Origin: DATJMJ01 sp035503915 | Lineage (GTDB): Bacteria > Actinomycetota > Acidimicrobiia > Acidimicrobiales > Palsa-688 | Direction: 5' to 3' | Assembly: GCA_035503915.1 (NCBI GenBank) | Contig: DATJSU010000011.1 | Coordinates: 62,001-126,000, forward strand | Length of the DNA: 64,000 nt | Shown: piece by piece, positions 17,455-26,989 of the stretch | How the letters are laid out: the number at the start of each line of letters is the position of its first letter | Position numbering within the stretch: the first letter of the stretch is position 1 | Translations under genes and position numbers: made by a program | The notes under the pieces: model-generated | Seen by the model: the letters and a program-made list of their open reading frames with translations, nothing else | Databases searched by the model: none | What the model was told of the DNA's origin: nothing

Positions 17455-18830
17455 GCGCAGCCCAAACAGTAGACCTTCTCGTCAGCGGCGCGGAAGTGGT
17501 TGTCACTATGGACAACGGCAACGAGATCTCCGGCGGGTGGGTATCAATTACGGACGGTTTTGTCAACGCCATCGGCCGGAGCGGCGAAGAACCGCGTTCC
17601 CGCAGAACGATCAGAGCTGACGGCTGCCTTGTCACGCCGGGATTTGTAAATACGCACCATCACATTTACCAAAACCTGACGCGCTCGTTCGCGCCCGCGA
17701 CCCGCTCGGCACTGTTCGGCTGGTTAGAGGCCCTCTACCCCCATTGGGCGTTCTTGGACGAGGAGGCCGTCTACCTATCGGCATTCGTCGGCCTTGCCGA
17801 GCTTGCATTGGGCGGCTGTACCACGACGACGGACCACCTCTACGTGCACCCGAGAGGCGCCGGCGACTTGCTGCGCTCAGAGATCGAAGCCGCCCGCGAG
17901 GTTGGGCTGCGCTTTCACCCCACCCGGGGGTCAATGAGCGTCTCAGAAGACGACGGTGGTCTTCCCCCGCGCTCGGTCTGTGAAGACGAAGACGCCATTT
18001 TGGCCGCATCAGAAGCAGCAGTCGCGGCCCATCACGACCCTCGGCGAGGAGCGATGGTACGGGTCGCGCTCGCTCCTTGCTCGCCTTTCACGGTAAGCCG
18101 AGCGCTCATGTCTCGGACCGCCGAGCTTGCCGAGCGCCTCGATGTGAGGCTCCACACGCACCTGGCTGAGGACCCTGACGAAGACGAGTACTGCCAGCGG
18201 GTCTACGGGTGCCGGCCTGTGGAGCTTTTCGAAGACGTGGGCTGGCTTTCGGAGCGGTCCTGGGTAGCCCATTGCGTCCACCCGAACGCCGCCGAGACGG
18301 GGCGCCTTGGCCGCGCGCGAGTGGGCGTCGCGCACTGCCCGAGCTCCAACCTGTTGCTCGGCGCCGGGCTCGCACCTGTTGCGGAACTGCGAGCCGCCGG
18401 GGCGCCGGTCGGGCTCGGCTGCGACGGTTCCTCCTCGACCGACGCTGCCTCGCTTTGGCTCGAGGCTCGCACCGCGTTACTGCTCGCGCGCCACCGCGGA
18501 GGGCCGGCATCGACCGGTGCCCGTGACGTACTGGAGATGGCGACCATGGGCGGGGCTGCGTGCCTTGGCCGAGCGGGCGAGCTCGGCGTGTTGCGCCCGG
18601 GTGCTGCTGGGGATCTCGTGTGCTGGAAGCTCGACGGGCCGACTTTTGCGGGCGCTCTCAGCGACCCCGTGGAGGCGCTTCTGCGCTGCGGCCCAGTCGG
18701 TGCCTATCACACGGTGGTAGCGGGTCGCTCGATCGTCGAGGAAGGTCGCGTTGTCAACACCGCGCTGGAGGACCGTTTACGGCGCCACCGTGCCGCATCG
18801 GAGCGGATCCAACGCGCCGTCGACCATTAG
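17451..18830 (+). CDS. Amidohydrolase, 8-oxoguanine deaminase-like
   Basis: Metal-dependent hydrolase of the cyclic amidine deaminase group (459 residues). An N-terminal beta-sandwich strand is followed by the barrel motif TPGFVNTHHHIYQNLTRSF, then HTHLAEDPDEDEYC, VAHCVHPNAAE and GLGCDGSSSTD, and a C-terminal sandwich region. This pattern, with HHHIYQ.LTR and LAED..E..YC, is that of 8-oxoguanine and hydroxyatrazine-type deaminases. It should remove ammonia from an aminopurine or related heterocycle. The GTG start overlaps the transaldolase stop. The exact substrate is uncertain, but the operon context supports a purine. Confidence 0.85.
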   Translation: MSAAQTVDLLVSGAEVVVTMDNGNEISGGWVSITDGFVNAIGRSGEEPRSRRTIRADGCLVTPGFVNTHHHIYQNLTRSFAPATRSALFGWLEALYPHWAFLDEEAVYLSAFVGLAELALGGCTTTTDHLYVHPRGAGDLLRSEIEAAREVGLRFHPTRGSMSVSEDDGGLPPRSVCEDEDAILAASEAAVAAHHDPRRGAMVRVALAPCSPFTVSRALMSRTAELAERLDVRLHTHLAEDPDEDEYCQRVYGCRPVELFEDVGWLSERSWVAHCVHPNAAETGRLGRARVGVAHCPSSNLLLGAGLAPVAELRAAGAPVGLGCDGSSSTDAASLWLEARTALLLARHRGGPASTGARDVLEMATMGGAACLGRAGELGVLRPGAAGDLVCWKLDGPTFAGALSDPVEALLRCGPVGAYHTVVAGRSIVEEGRVVNTALEDRLRRHRAASERIQRAVDH

Positions 18831-18842
18831 GCTGCCCGGCCG

Positions 18843-19862
18843 ATGGGCGACCTCACCCCGGGGATGGTCTGCGGCCACCACCACCTCTACTCCACGCTCG
18901 CTCGCGGTATGCCTGCCCCGCCCAAGGCCCCGACGGGTTTTCTCGAGATCCTCGAACAGATCTGGTGGCGCCTCGACGTGGCCCTCGACCTCGAGATGGT
19001 CCGGGCTTCCGCGCGCCTCGGCGCCCTCGAGGCGTTGGAATGTGGCACGACCGCGATCGTCGACCACCATGAGAGCCCTTGCGCGATCGAGGGGAGCCTC
19101 GACGCGATAGCCGATGCCTGCCGCGAGGTGGGCGTGCGGGTCGTGTGCGCTTACGGCGTCACCGACCGCCATGGGACCGATGGCGCACGCCGCGGCCTCG
19201 AGGAAAACGAGCGTTTCATCCGGGCGGGCGGGCGCGGGATGGTGGGAGTGCACGCCGCTTTTACCTGTAGCGAAAGGACCCTCGCCGAGGCGGCTGGGTT
19301 GGCAGAGGACTTGGGGACGGGTGTCCACATCCATGTGGCCGAAGGCACCGTCGACGCGGACGCCGGCAAGCGCCTCGCCAAGCTTGCGAAGGTGGACTGG
19401 CTCCTTGCCCACGGTGTGCACCTGGACCGCCCGCTCCCCGGGACGCTCGCCCATAACCCCCGCTCCAACATGAACAACCAGGTCGGCTATGCCAAGCCGG
19501 CGGGCTGGGGCGGGAGGGTCGTGCTCGGGAGCGACGGCATCGGCGCAGACATGCTCGAAGAGTTCCGCTTGGCTTACGCCCGCGCTCGAGAAGCCGACGT
19601 GACGGTAACCCCTGCTCAGTGCTGGGCTTGGGCAGAGGCCGGCTGGGAGCTGGTCCCCGAGGCTCGGCAGGACCGGGTCCGGTGGTCCTACGACGGGGCG
19701 GACGACCCCTGGAGGCTCGCCTTCACCACCGGCGTGCGGGCCGAAGACGTTTGGGTCAGCGGCGAGCAAATCTTGCAGGATGGCCGGGCGACCAGGGTTG
19801 ACCCCGACGAGGTGCGGAGCAAGGCCAAGGAGCAAGCAAACCGGCTTTTTGCCCGGCTCTAG
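18843..19862 (+). CDS. Short amidohydrolase, SsnA-like
   Basis: A metal-dependent hydrolase of 339 residues resembling SsnA of the enteric purine cluster. It starts almost at the barrel motif (TPGMVCGHHHLYSTLARGM) and lacks the ~55-residue N-terminal beta-sandwich half seen in SsnA and other family members. Metal/active-site segments HIHVAEG, LAHGVHLD, AHNPRSNMNNQ and VLGSDGIGADM are kept. A C-terminal VWVSGEQILQDGRA sandwich part is also present. The region between barrel end and sandwich also looks shortened. It is in the same reading frame as the preceding gene, separated by one TAG and four codons. It may be a natural compact form or an eroding gene. Confidence 0.75.
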   Translation: MGDLTPGMVCGHHHLYSTLARGMPAPPKAPTGFLEILEQIWWRLDVALDLEMVRASARLGALEALECGTTAIVDHHESPCAIEGSLDAIADACREVGVRVVCAYGVTDRHGTDGARRGLEENERFIRAGGRGMVGVHAAFTCSERTLAEAAGLAEDLGTGVHIHVAEGTVDADAGKRLAKLAKVDWLLAHGVHLDRPLPGTLAHNPRSNMNNQVGYAKPAGWGGRVVLGSDGIGADMLEEFRLAYARAREADVTVTPAQCWAWAEAGWELVPEARQDRVRWSYDGADDPWRLAFTTGVRAEDVWVSGEQILQDGRATRVDPDEVRSKAKEQANRLFARL

Positions 19863-19913
19863 GGCCGCTCACGTTACCAGTGCTTGAACAACCGGCTCGC
19901 CATGTTGACAGCT

Positions 19914-19931
19914 CATGCCCGGGCGGGCATG
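19914..19931. repeat. Near-perfect palindrome between purine genes
   Basis: CATGCC-N6-GGCATG, with partly self-complementary centre, in the only sizeable gap (about 100 bp) of the plus-strand operon. It could be an operator, a weak internal terminator or a processing site. No T-run follows. Function is inference only. Confidence 0.35.
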
Positions 19932-19964
19932 TTGGAGTCGTGCGCCCGCAGCTTGAGCTGAGCA

Positions 19965-21248
19965 GTGCCCGTCCCAGCTGAGCTTGCTGAGCTCAGGGTC
20001 GACCGCGCCCGGCTCGTCCGAAGGCTCAAGGAGCTCGGAGAGGTAGGTGCCCTGGAAGGCGGTGGCTGTTCGCGCCTCGCCCTCACCGACGCCGACAAGC
20101 AGGGCCGTGACCTCGTCGTTATGTGGATGCGCGACGCCGGTCTCGACGTGGCCATCGACGCCGTCGGCAACGTCATTGCGACCCGCCCGGGCCGAGGGCC
20201 AGGCCCGCCCGTGATGTGCGGCTCACATATCGACACCGTCGCAACAGGTGGCATTTACGACGGGAACCTAGGCGTCCTCTCCGGCCTCGAGGTCATCGAA
20301 ACCCTGAACGACGCGGGTGCCGAGACCAGCCGGCCCATCGCCCTGGCGTTCTTCACCGACGAGGAGGGGTCGCGCTTTGCCCCGGACATGCTCGGGAGCT
20401 TGGTCTACGCGGGCGGCCTCGGCGTCGAGAGCGCCCACGACATCATCTCTATCGACGGGGCGCGCCTTGGTGACGAGCTCGGGCGCATCGGCTACCTCGG
20501 GCCGACGCCGTGCCCTGGCCTCGTGCCCCACGCTTACGTCGAGCTTCATATCGAACAAGGCCCGGTGCTCGACAAGGCAGGCGAGGTCGTCGGCGCGGTA
20601 ACCGGTATCCAGGGCATCTCCTGGCAAGAGCTCGTGGTTTCGGGCCAGGCGAACCACGCTGGGACGACGCCGATGCTTTACCGGCACGATGCGGGCTACG
20701 TGGCAGCCAGCATCGCGACATTCGTGCGCCACATGGTCTCCCAGATCGGCCCCCCGCAGGTTGGTACCGTCGGGCGCCTCGACCTTTACCCCGACCTGGT
20801 AAACGTCGTCGCCGCCAAGGCGACCATGACCGTGGACCTCCGCAACACCGACGAGCTCGCTCTCGAGGACGCCGAAGAACGCCTCGCAGGTTACGTCACC
20901 GAAATCGCTGCCCGCGAGGGCGTCAAGGTTTCGCGCCGCCAACTGGCCCGCTTCGAGCCGGTCGAGTTTGACCCGAGGGTGATATCGCTCGTCGAGGGTA
21001 CTGCGGCTTCCCTCGGCTACAAGGCGAGGAGGCTCCCGGCGGGCGCCGGGCATGACGCGCAGATGCTCGCCAGGGTCTGCCCTGCTGGCATGATCTTTGT
21101 CCCCAGCGTCGACGGCGTGAGCCACAACCCGGGCGAGTTCACGCGGCCGGAGCACCTCGAGGTCGGGGCCAACATCCTTCTTCAAGTGCTCGTGCGGCTC
21201 TCAGAGGAACGCGAGGTGCCCCCGGCCCATACGGCGGGCAGTCCGTGA
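19965..21248 (+). CDS. M20 amidohydrolase (allantoate/N-carbamoyl-L-amino acid hydrolase type)
   Basis: Binuclear zinc amidase of the AllC/HyuC/beta-ureidopropionase group, 427 residues. Metal-ligand motifs GSHIDTV, GIYDGNLGVL, FFTDEEGSRF and HIEQGPVLD are in the right order, with a dimerisation-domain motif QANHAGTTPM and a C-terminal PSVDGVSHNPGEF. It should hydrolyse a carbamoyl or ureido group, releasing CO2 and ammonia. Purine context makes allantoate or a ureidoglycine-type compound plausible, but YgeY of the enteric purine cluster is also an M20 protein. The GTG start at 19965 has only a weak ribosome binding site. Confidence 0.88.
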   Translation: MPVPAELAELRVDRARLVRRLKELGEVGALEGGGCSRLALTDADKQGRDLVVMWMRDAGLDVAIDAVGNVIATRPGRGPGPPVMCGSHIDTVATGGIYDGNLGVLSGLEVIETLNDAGAETSRPIALAFFTDEEGSRFAPDMLGSLVYAGGLGVESAHDIISIDGARLGDELGRIGYLGPTPCPGLVPHAYVELHIEQGPVLDKAGEVVGAVTGIQGISWQELVVSGQANHAGTTPMLYRHDAGYVAASIATFVRHMVSQIGPPQVGTVGRLDLYPDLVNVVAAKATMTVDLRNTDELALEDAEERLAGYVTEIAAREGVKVSRRQLARFEPVEFDPRVISLVEGTAASLGYKARRLPAGAGHDAQMLARVCPAGMIFVPSVDGVSHNPGEFTRPEHLEVGANILLQVLVRLSEEREVPPAHTAGSP

Positions 21249-21264
21249 AGGGCCTGCGCACGCC

Positions 21265-22215
21265 GTGACCAGGCAACTCACAGTCGCTGCCGCTCAGCTC
21301 GGCCCGGTTGCCAAGGACGAGACGCGCGCCGAGGTTGTGGGACGTCTCATCGGCCTCCTTCGGTCAGCGCACCTCAGGCGGGCAGAGCTCGTCGTTTTCC
21401 CCGAGCTCGCGCTGACTACCTTCTTTCCCCGGTGGTGGGAAGAGGACCAGGGCACCATCGACGCCTGGTTCGAGACCGAGATGCCAGGCCCGGTGACCAA
21501 GCCCCTCTTCGACGAGGCCGCCCAATTGGGTGTCGGCTTCTGCCTCGGTTATGCGGAGCTGACACCGGACGGCCACCATTACAACAGCCAGGTCCTCGTC
21601 GAGCGCGAGGGGAGGACCGTGGCAGTATTTCGCAAGGTGCATATCCCTGGGCACGAAGAAAACGAAGCGTGGCGGCCGTTCCAGCACCTCGAGCGGCGCT
21701 ATTTCGAGCCTGGGCCGGATAGCTTCGGCGTCTGGCCGGCCTTTGGGGCACGGGTGGGGATGATGATCTGCAACGACCGCCGTTGGCCGGAGACTTACCG
21801 GGTCATGGGCCTCCAGGGCGTCGAGCTGATTTGCTGCGGTTATAACACTCCCATCCATTACGCACCGGACCCTTCCCAGGACACCCTCGCCGGTTTCCAC
21901 AGCCAGCTCGTCATGCAGGCCGGTGCCTACCAGAACGGCACCTGGGTGGTCGCGGCAGCCAAAGGAGGCAACGAGGAAGGCTTCGAAAACCTCGCCCAAA
22001 GCTGCATTATCGCGCCTTCGGGGCAAGTGGTCGCGCGGGCCCTCACCGCCTCCGACGAGGTGGTGGTGGCCACCTGCGACCTCGACTGGTGCCTTCGGTA
22101 CACGGGGACCTTGTTCGACTTCGACCGTTACAGGCGACCCGAGGTCTACACGCGCATAACGGCGCAGCGCGGCGCGGTCGTGGGCGAGGTCGCTGCGAAA
22201 AAGGCCGGGGACTAG
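21265..22215 (+). CDS. N-carbamoyl-D-amino acid hydrolase-like nitrilase
   Basis: Carbon-nitrogen hydrolase (nitrilase superfamily) of 316 residues, strongly similar in pattern to Agrobacterium D-carbamoylase. It has FPELALTTFFPRW with Glu47, FRKVHIPGHEE with Lys124 and MICNDRRWPET with Cys169, and the flanking RPFQHLE and CGYNTP motifs match too. It should cleave an N-carbamoyl group to the free amine, CO2 and ammonia. The GTG start lies 16 bp after the M20 gene. In this operon the likely substrate is a ureido intermediate from purine or hydantoin breakdown rather than a D-amino acid derivative as such. Confidence 0.9.
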   Translation: MTRQLTVAAAQLGPVAKDETRAEVVGRLIGLLRSAHLRRAELVVFPELALTTFFPRWWEEDQGTIDAWFETEMPGPVTKPLFDEAAQLGVGFCLGYAELTPDGHHYNSQVLVEREGRTVAVFRKVHIPGHEENEAWRPFQHLERRYFEPGPDSFGVWPAFGARVGMMICNDRRWPETYRVMGLQGVELICCGYNTPIHYAPDPSQDTLAGFHSQLVMQAGAYQNGTWVVAAAKGGNEEGFENLAQSCIIAPSGQVVARALTASDEVVVATCDLDWCLRYTGTLFDFDRYRRPEVYTRITAQRGAVVGEVAAKKAGD

Positions 22216-22220
22216 TCGAG

Positions 22221-24797
22221 ATGACCTTGCTCCAGACGGGGGCCGTCACTTTCAAGCTGAACGGGGCGGAGGTCAAGGTGAGGGCTGACCACCCGCACCT
22301 GCTGGCGGCGCTGCGTGAGGAGCTCGACGTCACTTCTCCCAAGGACGGTTGCTCGCCAAGCGGTCATTGTGGCTGTTGCACCGTCATGCTCGACGGCAAA
22401 GCGCAGGTGTCCTGCCAGGTCCCCTTGGCCAAGGTTGAGGGCAGGGACGTGACCACCATCGAAGGGCTCGAGGAAGCCGAGCGCGAGCGCTACGCGAGAG
22501 CGTTTGCGGCGTGCGGCGGCCTCCAGTGCGGGTTCTGCATACCAGGGATCGTGATGAGGGCCAAAGCTCAAGTAGACCGCAAGGGGGCGGCGCTCGCCCG
22601 CGAGGACATGGCGCGCCACCTGGGAGCACACCTTTGCCGCTGCACCGGCTACGTCAAGATCCTCGACGCGATCGAGACCGTGGCGAGCGGCGGGGAAATA
22701 GCCCTGCCCCCTTCTGGAGGAGTTGGCAGCAGGGGGAGGAAATACGAGGCCGAGGCACTGGCTCTCGGGGAGCGCGGTTACATCGACGACCTTCGTTTCC
22801 CGGGGATGCTCCACGCCGCCCTGCGCCTGACAGATTTTGCGAGGGCGGATGTCAAGAGCATCGTCACGACAAGGGCTGGAGCGGAGCCTGGCGTGGTAGC
22901 CGTTTTTACTGCCGCCGATGTCCCAGGCGAGCTGCGGGTCGGGATCATCAACAAGGACTGGCCGGTGTTCATCCCCGAAGGCGGCCGCACGTCCTACGCC
23001 GGCGACGTCCTCGCGATCGTGGTGGCGGAGACGAGGCAGGCGGCGCGGGCAGCCGCCGAGCTGGTCGAAGTCGGCTACGAGCCGCTCGAGCCGCTCACGG
23101 ACCCCCAGGCCGCCATGATCTCGGGCGAAGTGGCTGTCTGGGGTACGGACGGCAACGTTCTCTCTCGCTCGGCTTATGCGCGGGGCGACGTCGACGCCTC
23201 GTTGGCCGCCAGCACCCACCTTGTGCACGAGGTCTTTGAGACCCAGCGCGTCGAGCACGCTTTTCTCGAGCCCGAATCGGCTCTTGCCGTCCCCCGCCCC
23301 GACGGAGGCCTTCACGTGTACTCGGGCGGCCAGGGCATCTGGGACGACCGCGACCAAGTGGCTTCGGTGCTCGGGATCAGCAAGGAGGAAGTGAGCGTCG
23401 AGCTTGTCTCAAACGGAGGCGCCTTCGGAGGAAAAGAGGACATGTCGAACCAGGCCCAGACCGCCCTCGCCGCCTGGCTCCTCCGCCGGCCGGTCAAGTG
23501 CACCCTCTCACGTGAGGAGAGCTTCCGCATGCACCCCAAGCGCCACCCCATCCGGATGGAGTACTGGGCGGGCTGCGACGCCGAAGGCCGGCTCAGCGCC
23601 GTGCGTGCCCGGATGGTCGGCGACTCCGGTGCTTATGCGAGCGTGGGCATGAAGGTCCTCGAACGCGCAGCCGGCCACGCCACTGGCCCCTACCGGGCCC
23701 CTTGCGTCGACGTTGAGTCCATCGCAGTTCGTACAAACAACCCGATATGTGGTGCCTTCCGAGGGTTCGGGGCCAACCAGGCCCAGTTCGCGATGGAAGG
23801 CGTCATGGACCGGCTGGCGGAAAAAGTCGGTATATCCGGCTGGGAGGTCCGCAAGCGCAACGTAGCTCGGCCTGGTGACATCTGGGGCCCAGGTCAGGTA
23901 ATGGACGAAGGCTGTGCGGGCGCCGAGCGGTGCCTGGACGTATTGGGGCCACGTTATGAAGAGGCGCGCCGCGCGGGTAAAGCGGTCGGCATCGGCCTGG
24001 CGCTGAAAAACTCGGGGCTCGGGAACGGTTTTAAAGAGGTAACGAAGGCGGTTGTCCGCTTCCGCTCCGACGGCAAGATCGAGGTCCGCCACGGCTGGAC
24101 CGAGATGGGCCAAGGCATACACACCGTCGCGCTCCAGGTCGCAGTTGAGGAACTGGGGATCGACCCCGACCGTGTCGTCGTCCTCGTAGACACGAGCCGC
24201 GATCTCGGCCAGGGCCAGACGACCGGGAGCCGGGGCACCCTGATGGGCGCCGGCGCGGTAAAGGAAGCGTGCAGGCTGGCAAAACAAGATGGTTGCCGAA
24301 CAGAGACCGACTACGTCGGCGAACACCGCGTCGACTGGACCCACCACCTTGGTGAGGTCGAAAACCCCGTCATACATTCCGCTTTTGGTTACGCGGCCCA
24401 GCTCGTGGTGATCGACCCTGAGACCGGGGGCATCGAGCGCGTCGTTGCCGCCCATGACGTCGGCCGAGCGGTCAACCCGACGCTGTGCGAAGGGCAGGTG
24501 GAAGGTTCCGTGCACATGGGGCTCGGCTACGCGCTCACGGAGGAATTCCCTTCCGACGAGCGCGGTTTCCCAACCAAGAACACGCTCCGTTCCTTGGGTA
24601 TCCTCCGGCCAAAGGACGTCCCTCCCATCGAAGTTCTGCTCGTGGAAGTCCCCCAGCCGCGTTCGCCCTACGGGATAAAGGGAGTCGGCGAGATCGGCCT
24701 CGTACCGACGGCGGGGGCCGTAGCGGCGGCACTGCATGCATTTGATGGCCGGTGGCGGACCGTGCTACCAATGCGCAGGTCAGGGCCACAGGAGTAA
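22221..24797 (+). CDS. Fused [2Fe-2S]-molybdopterin xanthine dehydrogenase (XdhD-like)
   Basis: A molybdenum hydroxylase of 858 residues with both iron-sulfur and molybdenum parts in one chain. Residues ~1-155 hold two [2Fe-2S] clusters (GCSPSGHCGCC...C; CGGLQCGFC; CRCTGY). Residues ~170-850 are the molybdopterin domain with SNGGAFGGKED, CGAFRGFGANQ and the catalytic-Glu motif KGVGE. There is no FAD domain. This order is that of XdhD (YgfN), the group often called selenium-dependent xanthine dehydrogenase; selenium dependence is not shown here. An in-frame upstream extension exists but the ATG at 22221, six bases after the nitrilase stop, is the natural start. The FAD protein at 26990 may serve it. 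Confidence 0.9.
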   Translation: MTLLQTGAVTFKLNGAEVKVRADHPHLLAALREELDVTSPKDGCSPSGHCGCCTVMLDGKAQVSCQVPLAKVEGRDVTTIEGLEEAERERYARAFAACGGLQCGFCIPGIVMRAKAQVDRKGAALAREDMARHLGAHLCRCTGYVKILDAIETVASGGEIALPPSGGVGSRGRKYEAEALALGERGYIDDLRFPGMLHAALRLTDFARADVKSIVTTRAGAEPGVVAVFTAADVPGELRVGIINKDWPVFIPEGGRTSYAGDVLAIVVAETRQAARAAAELVEVGYEPLEPLTDPQAAMISGEVAVWGTDGNVLSRSAYARGDVDASLAASTHLVHEVFETQRVEHAFLEPESALAVPRPDGGLHVYSGGQGIWDDRDQVASVLGISKEEVSVELVSNGGAFGGKEDMSNQAQTALAAWLLRRPVKCTLSREESFRMHPKRHPIRMEYWAGCDAEGRLSAVRARMVGDSGAYASVGMKVLERAAGHATGPYRAPCVDVESIAVRTNNPICGAFRGFGANQAQFAMEGVMDRLAEKVGISGWEVRKRNVARPGDIWGPGQVMDEGCAGAERCLDVLGPRYEEARRAGKAVGIGLALKNSGLGNGFKEVTKAVVRFRSDGKIEVRHGWTEMGQGIHTVALQVAVEELGIDPDRVVVLVDTSRDLGQGQTTGSRGTLMGAGAVKEACRLAKQDGCRTETDYVGEHRVDWTHHLGEVENPVIHSAFGYAAQLVVIDPETGGIERVVAAHDVGRAVNPTLCEGQVEGSVHMGLGYALTEEFPSDERGFPTKNTLRSLGILRPKDVPPIEVLLVEVPQPRSPYGIKGVGEIGLVPTAGAVAAALHAFDGRWRTVLPMRRSGPQE

Positions 24798-24798
24798 T

Positions 24799-25791
24799 TT
24801 GGCCTTAGCGCTCTACCTCCAGGACGCGCACACCATCAGAGCGGGGATGGGGCACGTCGCGTACGCCGAAGAGGCAGGCTTCGATGCAGTTTGGCAGGCC
24901 GAAAGCAGGCTGGTCCGGGAATCGACTGTCCCGCTTGCGGCTTATGCCGCTGTCACTGAGAGGATCCGGGTCGGGTCGGGAGTGGCCGACTGCTGGTCGC
25001 GCAATCCCGCCCGCTTGGCGGCAACTTTTTCCACCCTCGACGACCTTGCCCCGGGCAGGGTCATCCTCGGTCTCGGCGCCTGGTGGGACCCGCTCGCGCA
25101 CAAGGTGGGGGTCGACCGTGCCCACCCTCTCACCGTCATGCGCGAGGTAGTGACTGTGGCACGGGCCCTGCTCAACAATGAAACGGTGACTTTTCATGGT
25201 AAATACGTCCACTTTGACGGTGTCGAGCTCGACTACGTCTACCAAGAGCGGAGGGCGAAGAACGTCCCGATATATATTGGGGCCACCGGTATGCAAATGT
25301 TGCAGCTCGCGGGAGAAATTGCGGACGGCGTGGTGCTCAATTACCTTGTGCCCCCGGAGTACAACGACCGCGCGATGGAGCAGATCCAAGCGGGCCTCGA
25401 CCGCACGGGACGGAAATTGGAGGATTTTGACCGCCCTCAGCTCGTTGTGTGCTCGGTGCACGACGACGAGGCGACGGCGCTCGACGCCGCCCGCCTTATG
25501 GTGACCCAATACCTCGGGCAGCAACCGCACATTATGGCGGCATCAGGTGTACCTAAAACCCTCTTGGAGAAAGTGGGGCGCGTGCTCACCTGGCCGGCTA
25601 CCCACGAGCAGGTTGTGGCGGCGTCCAAGCTCGTACCGGACGAGGTGGTGAGGATGCTGACTGCTTCGGGCACGCCTGAGCAAGCAAGGGACCGAGTGCG
25701 GGAGTTTATGGCTCACGGCGCCACAGGACCTATCCTTTACCCCTTGGGCGATGTGCACGCAATGATTGACGCTTTCGCCGGGTGGTCATAG
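24799..25791 (+). CDS. Luciferase-like flavin oxidoreductase (LLM class)
   Basis: TIM-barrel enzyme using FMN or coenzyme F420, 330 residues. It shows VAYAEEAGFDAVWQAES, a SGVADCWSRNPARLAATFSTLDDLAPGR region, LGLGAWWDPLAHKVG and the C-terminal ASGTPEQARDRVREFMAHGA. I chose TTG at 24799, with AGGAG just before it inside the xdhD stop region; an ATG-like start further up at 24736 would lie within xdhD. Within the operon it could hydroxylate or reduce a heterocycle. Whether it uses F420 or FMN, and whether it needs oxygen, cannot be read directly. Confidence 0.85.
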   Translation: MALALYLQDAHTIRAGMGHVAYAEEAGFDAVWQAESRLVRESTVPLAAYAAVTERIRVGSGVADCWSRNPARLAATFSTLDDLAPGRVILGLGAWWDPLAHKVGVDRAHPLTVMREVVTVARALLNNETVTFHGKYVHFDGVELDYVYQERRAKNVPIYIGATGMQMLQLAGEIADGVVLNYLVPPEYNDRAMEQIQAGLDRTGRKLEDFDRPQLVVCSVHDDEATALDAARLMVTQYLGQQPHIMAASGVPKTLLEKVGRVLTWPATHEQVVAASKLVPDEVVRMLTASGTPEQARDRVREFMAHGATGPILYPLGDVHAMIDAFAGWS

Positions 25792-25834
25792 TGATGTCGT
25801 TTGCAGGGGTACCGGGTTCCGGCGGGCGGGCAAG

Positions 25835-26989
25835 GTGAGCCAAACTGCTGCGCCTACGACCGCGGGCACGGCCACCGTCCTCGCCAACCCTCTCGCTGGG
25901 AGGGCAGCGGTCTGGTCGCCGTACAGCCGGGAGCCTTTGGAGTTCCACCGCCGCCTACGCGGCTACCGGGCGACGCCTCTTGTGCATGCAACTGCTCTCG
26001 CGAGGCATTTCGCTATCAAGCAGTTGCTCATAAAGTCAGAGGTTTCGCGCCTCGGGCTCATGTCGTTCAAAATGCTTGGCGCATCGTGGGCCTGTTACCG
26101 GGCGCTCGTACAACACGCCGGCGAGGAGCCTAAAGGTTGGGCGAGCCTCGAGGAGCTCGCCGCCGCGTTCCGCCCGTTGCGACCCTTTGCGTTTGCCACA
26201 GCCACCGATGGCAACCATGGCCACTCCGTCGCGCGCGTGGCAAGATGGCTGGGCTTCGAAGCACGCATCTTTGTGCCGGAGGGCACCGCGATTGCCCGCA
26301 TTGAAGCCATCTCGGCGGAGGGTGCAACGGTAACGGTCGTACCGGGGAGCTATGAGGACGCGGTAGTGCGTGCGGCCGAGGAGGCGGCTCAGCGCTGCCT
26401 GGTGATATCCGATACGAGTTGGGCGGGGTACGAGGAAGTGCCCCGGTGGGTGATCGAGGGGTATTCGACGATGTTCTGGGAGATCGACGACCGTCTGCAA
26501 GCGACCGGGCGCCCTTGTCCGGACCTGGTTGTCGTGCCAGTGGGAGTCGGTTCCCTTGCTGCTTCTGCGGTCAACCATTACTGCCGCCAGGCGGACCGCG
26601 TGAAGATCGTCAGCGTCGAACCGCTCGGCGCCAACTGCGTGATGGCGTCGGCGCTCGCCGGCCGCCCCGTGACCGTACCGGGGCCGCACCGCTCGGTCAT
26701 GGCAGGGCTCAATTGCGGGACGCCCTCGCCAGTGGCTTGGCCGCTTGTTTCTGCCGGGGTGAGCACCTTGGTAGCGGTCGGCGACGACCTGGCCCGCAGG
26801 GCGGTCCGAGACTTTGCTTCCATTGCCATACAGGCAGGAGAAACCGGGGCGGCCGCCATGGCGGGCTTGCGTGCCCTTCATGGCGAAGGCACGGTCCTTT
26901 CGAGCACCACCTCGGCATTGCTCATCTGCACCGAGGGACCGACTGACCCTGTTCAGTGGCAACGAAGTCTTGGTGTCGAGGTCGTCTAG
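25835..26989 (+). CDS. Diaminopropionate ammonia-lyase-like PLP enzyme (YgeX-like)
   Basis: Fold-type II PLP enzyme converting 2,3-diaminopropionate to pyruvate and ammonia in the best-studied members. With a GTG start at 25835 it has 384 residues. It shows the PLP-lysine motif SFKMLGAS (Lys79), TATDGNHGHSVA, VISDTSWAGYEEVPRWVIEGY and MAGLNCGTPSP, the pattern of YgeX. The open frame also allows a start at 25766 overlapping the previous gene; the true start is unclear. In Escherichia coli ygeX sits with ssnA, ygfM and xdhD in a purine-degradation cluster, and the same combination recurs here. Confidence 0.88.
   Translation: MSQTAAPTTAGTATVLANPLAGRAAVWSPYSREPLEFHRRLRGYRATPLVHATALARHFAIKQLLIKSEVSRLGLMSFKMLGASWACYRALVQHAGEEPKGWASLEELAAAFRPLRPFAFATATDGNHGHSVARVARWLGFEARIFVPEGTAIARIEAISAEGATVTVVPGSYEDAVVRAAEEAAQRCLVISDTSWAGYEEVPRWVIEGYSTMFWEIDDRLQATGRPCPDLVVVPVGVGSLAASAVNHYCRQADRVKIVSVEPLGANCVMASALAGRPVTVPGPHRSVMAGLNCGTPSPVAWPLVSAGVSTLVAVGDDLARRAVRDFASIAIQAGETGAAAMAGLRALHGEGTVLSSTTSALLICTEGPTDPVQWQRSLGVEVV

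Noticed and set aside
22221..24797. Claim of selenium dependence for the XdhD-like enzyme
   Set aside because: Architecture matches that group, but no selD, yqeB or yqeC genes are in the window.
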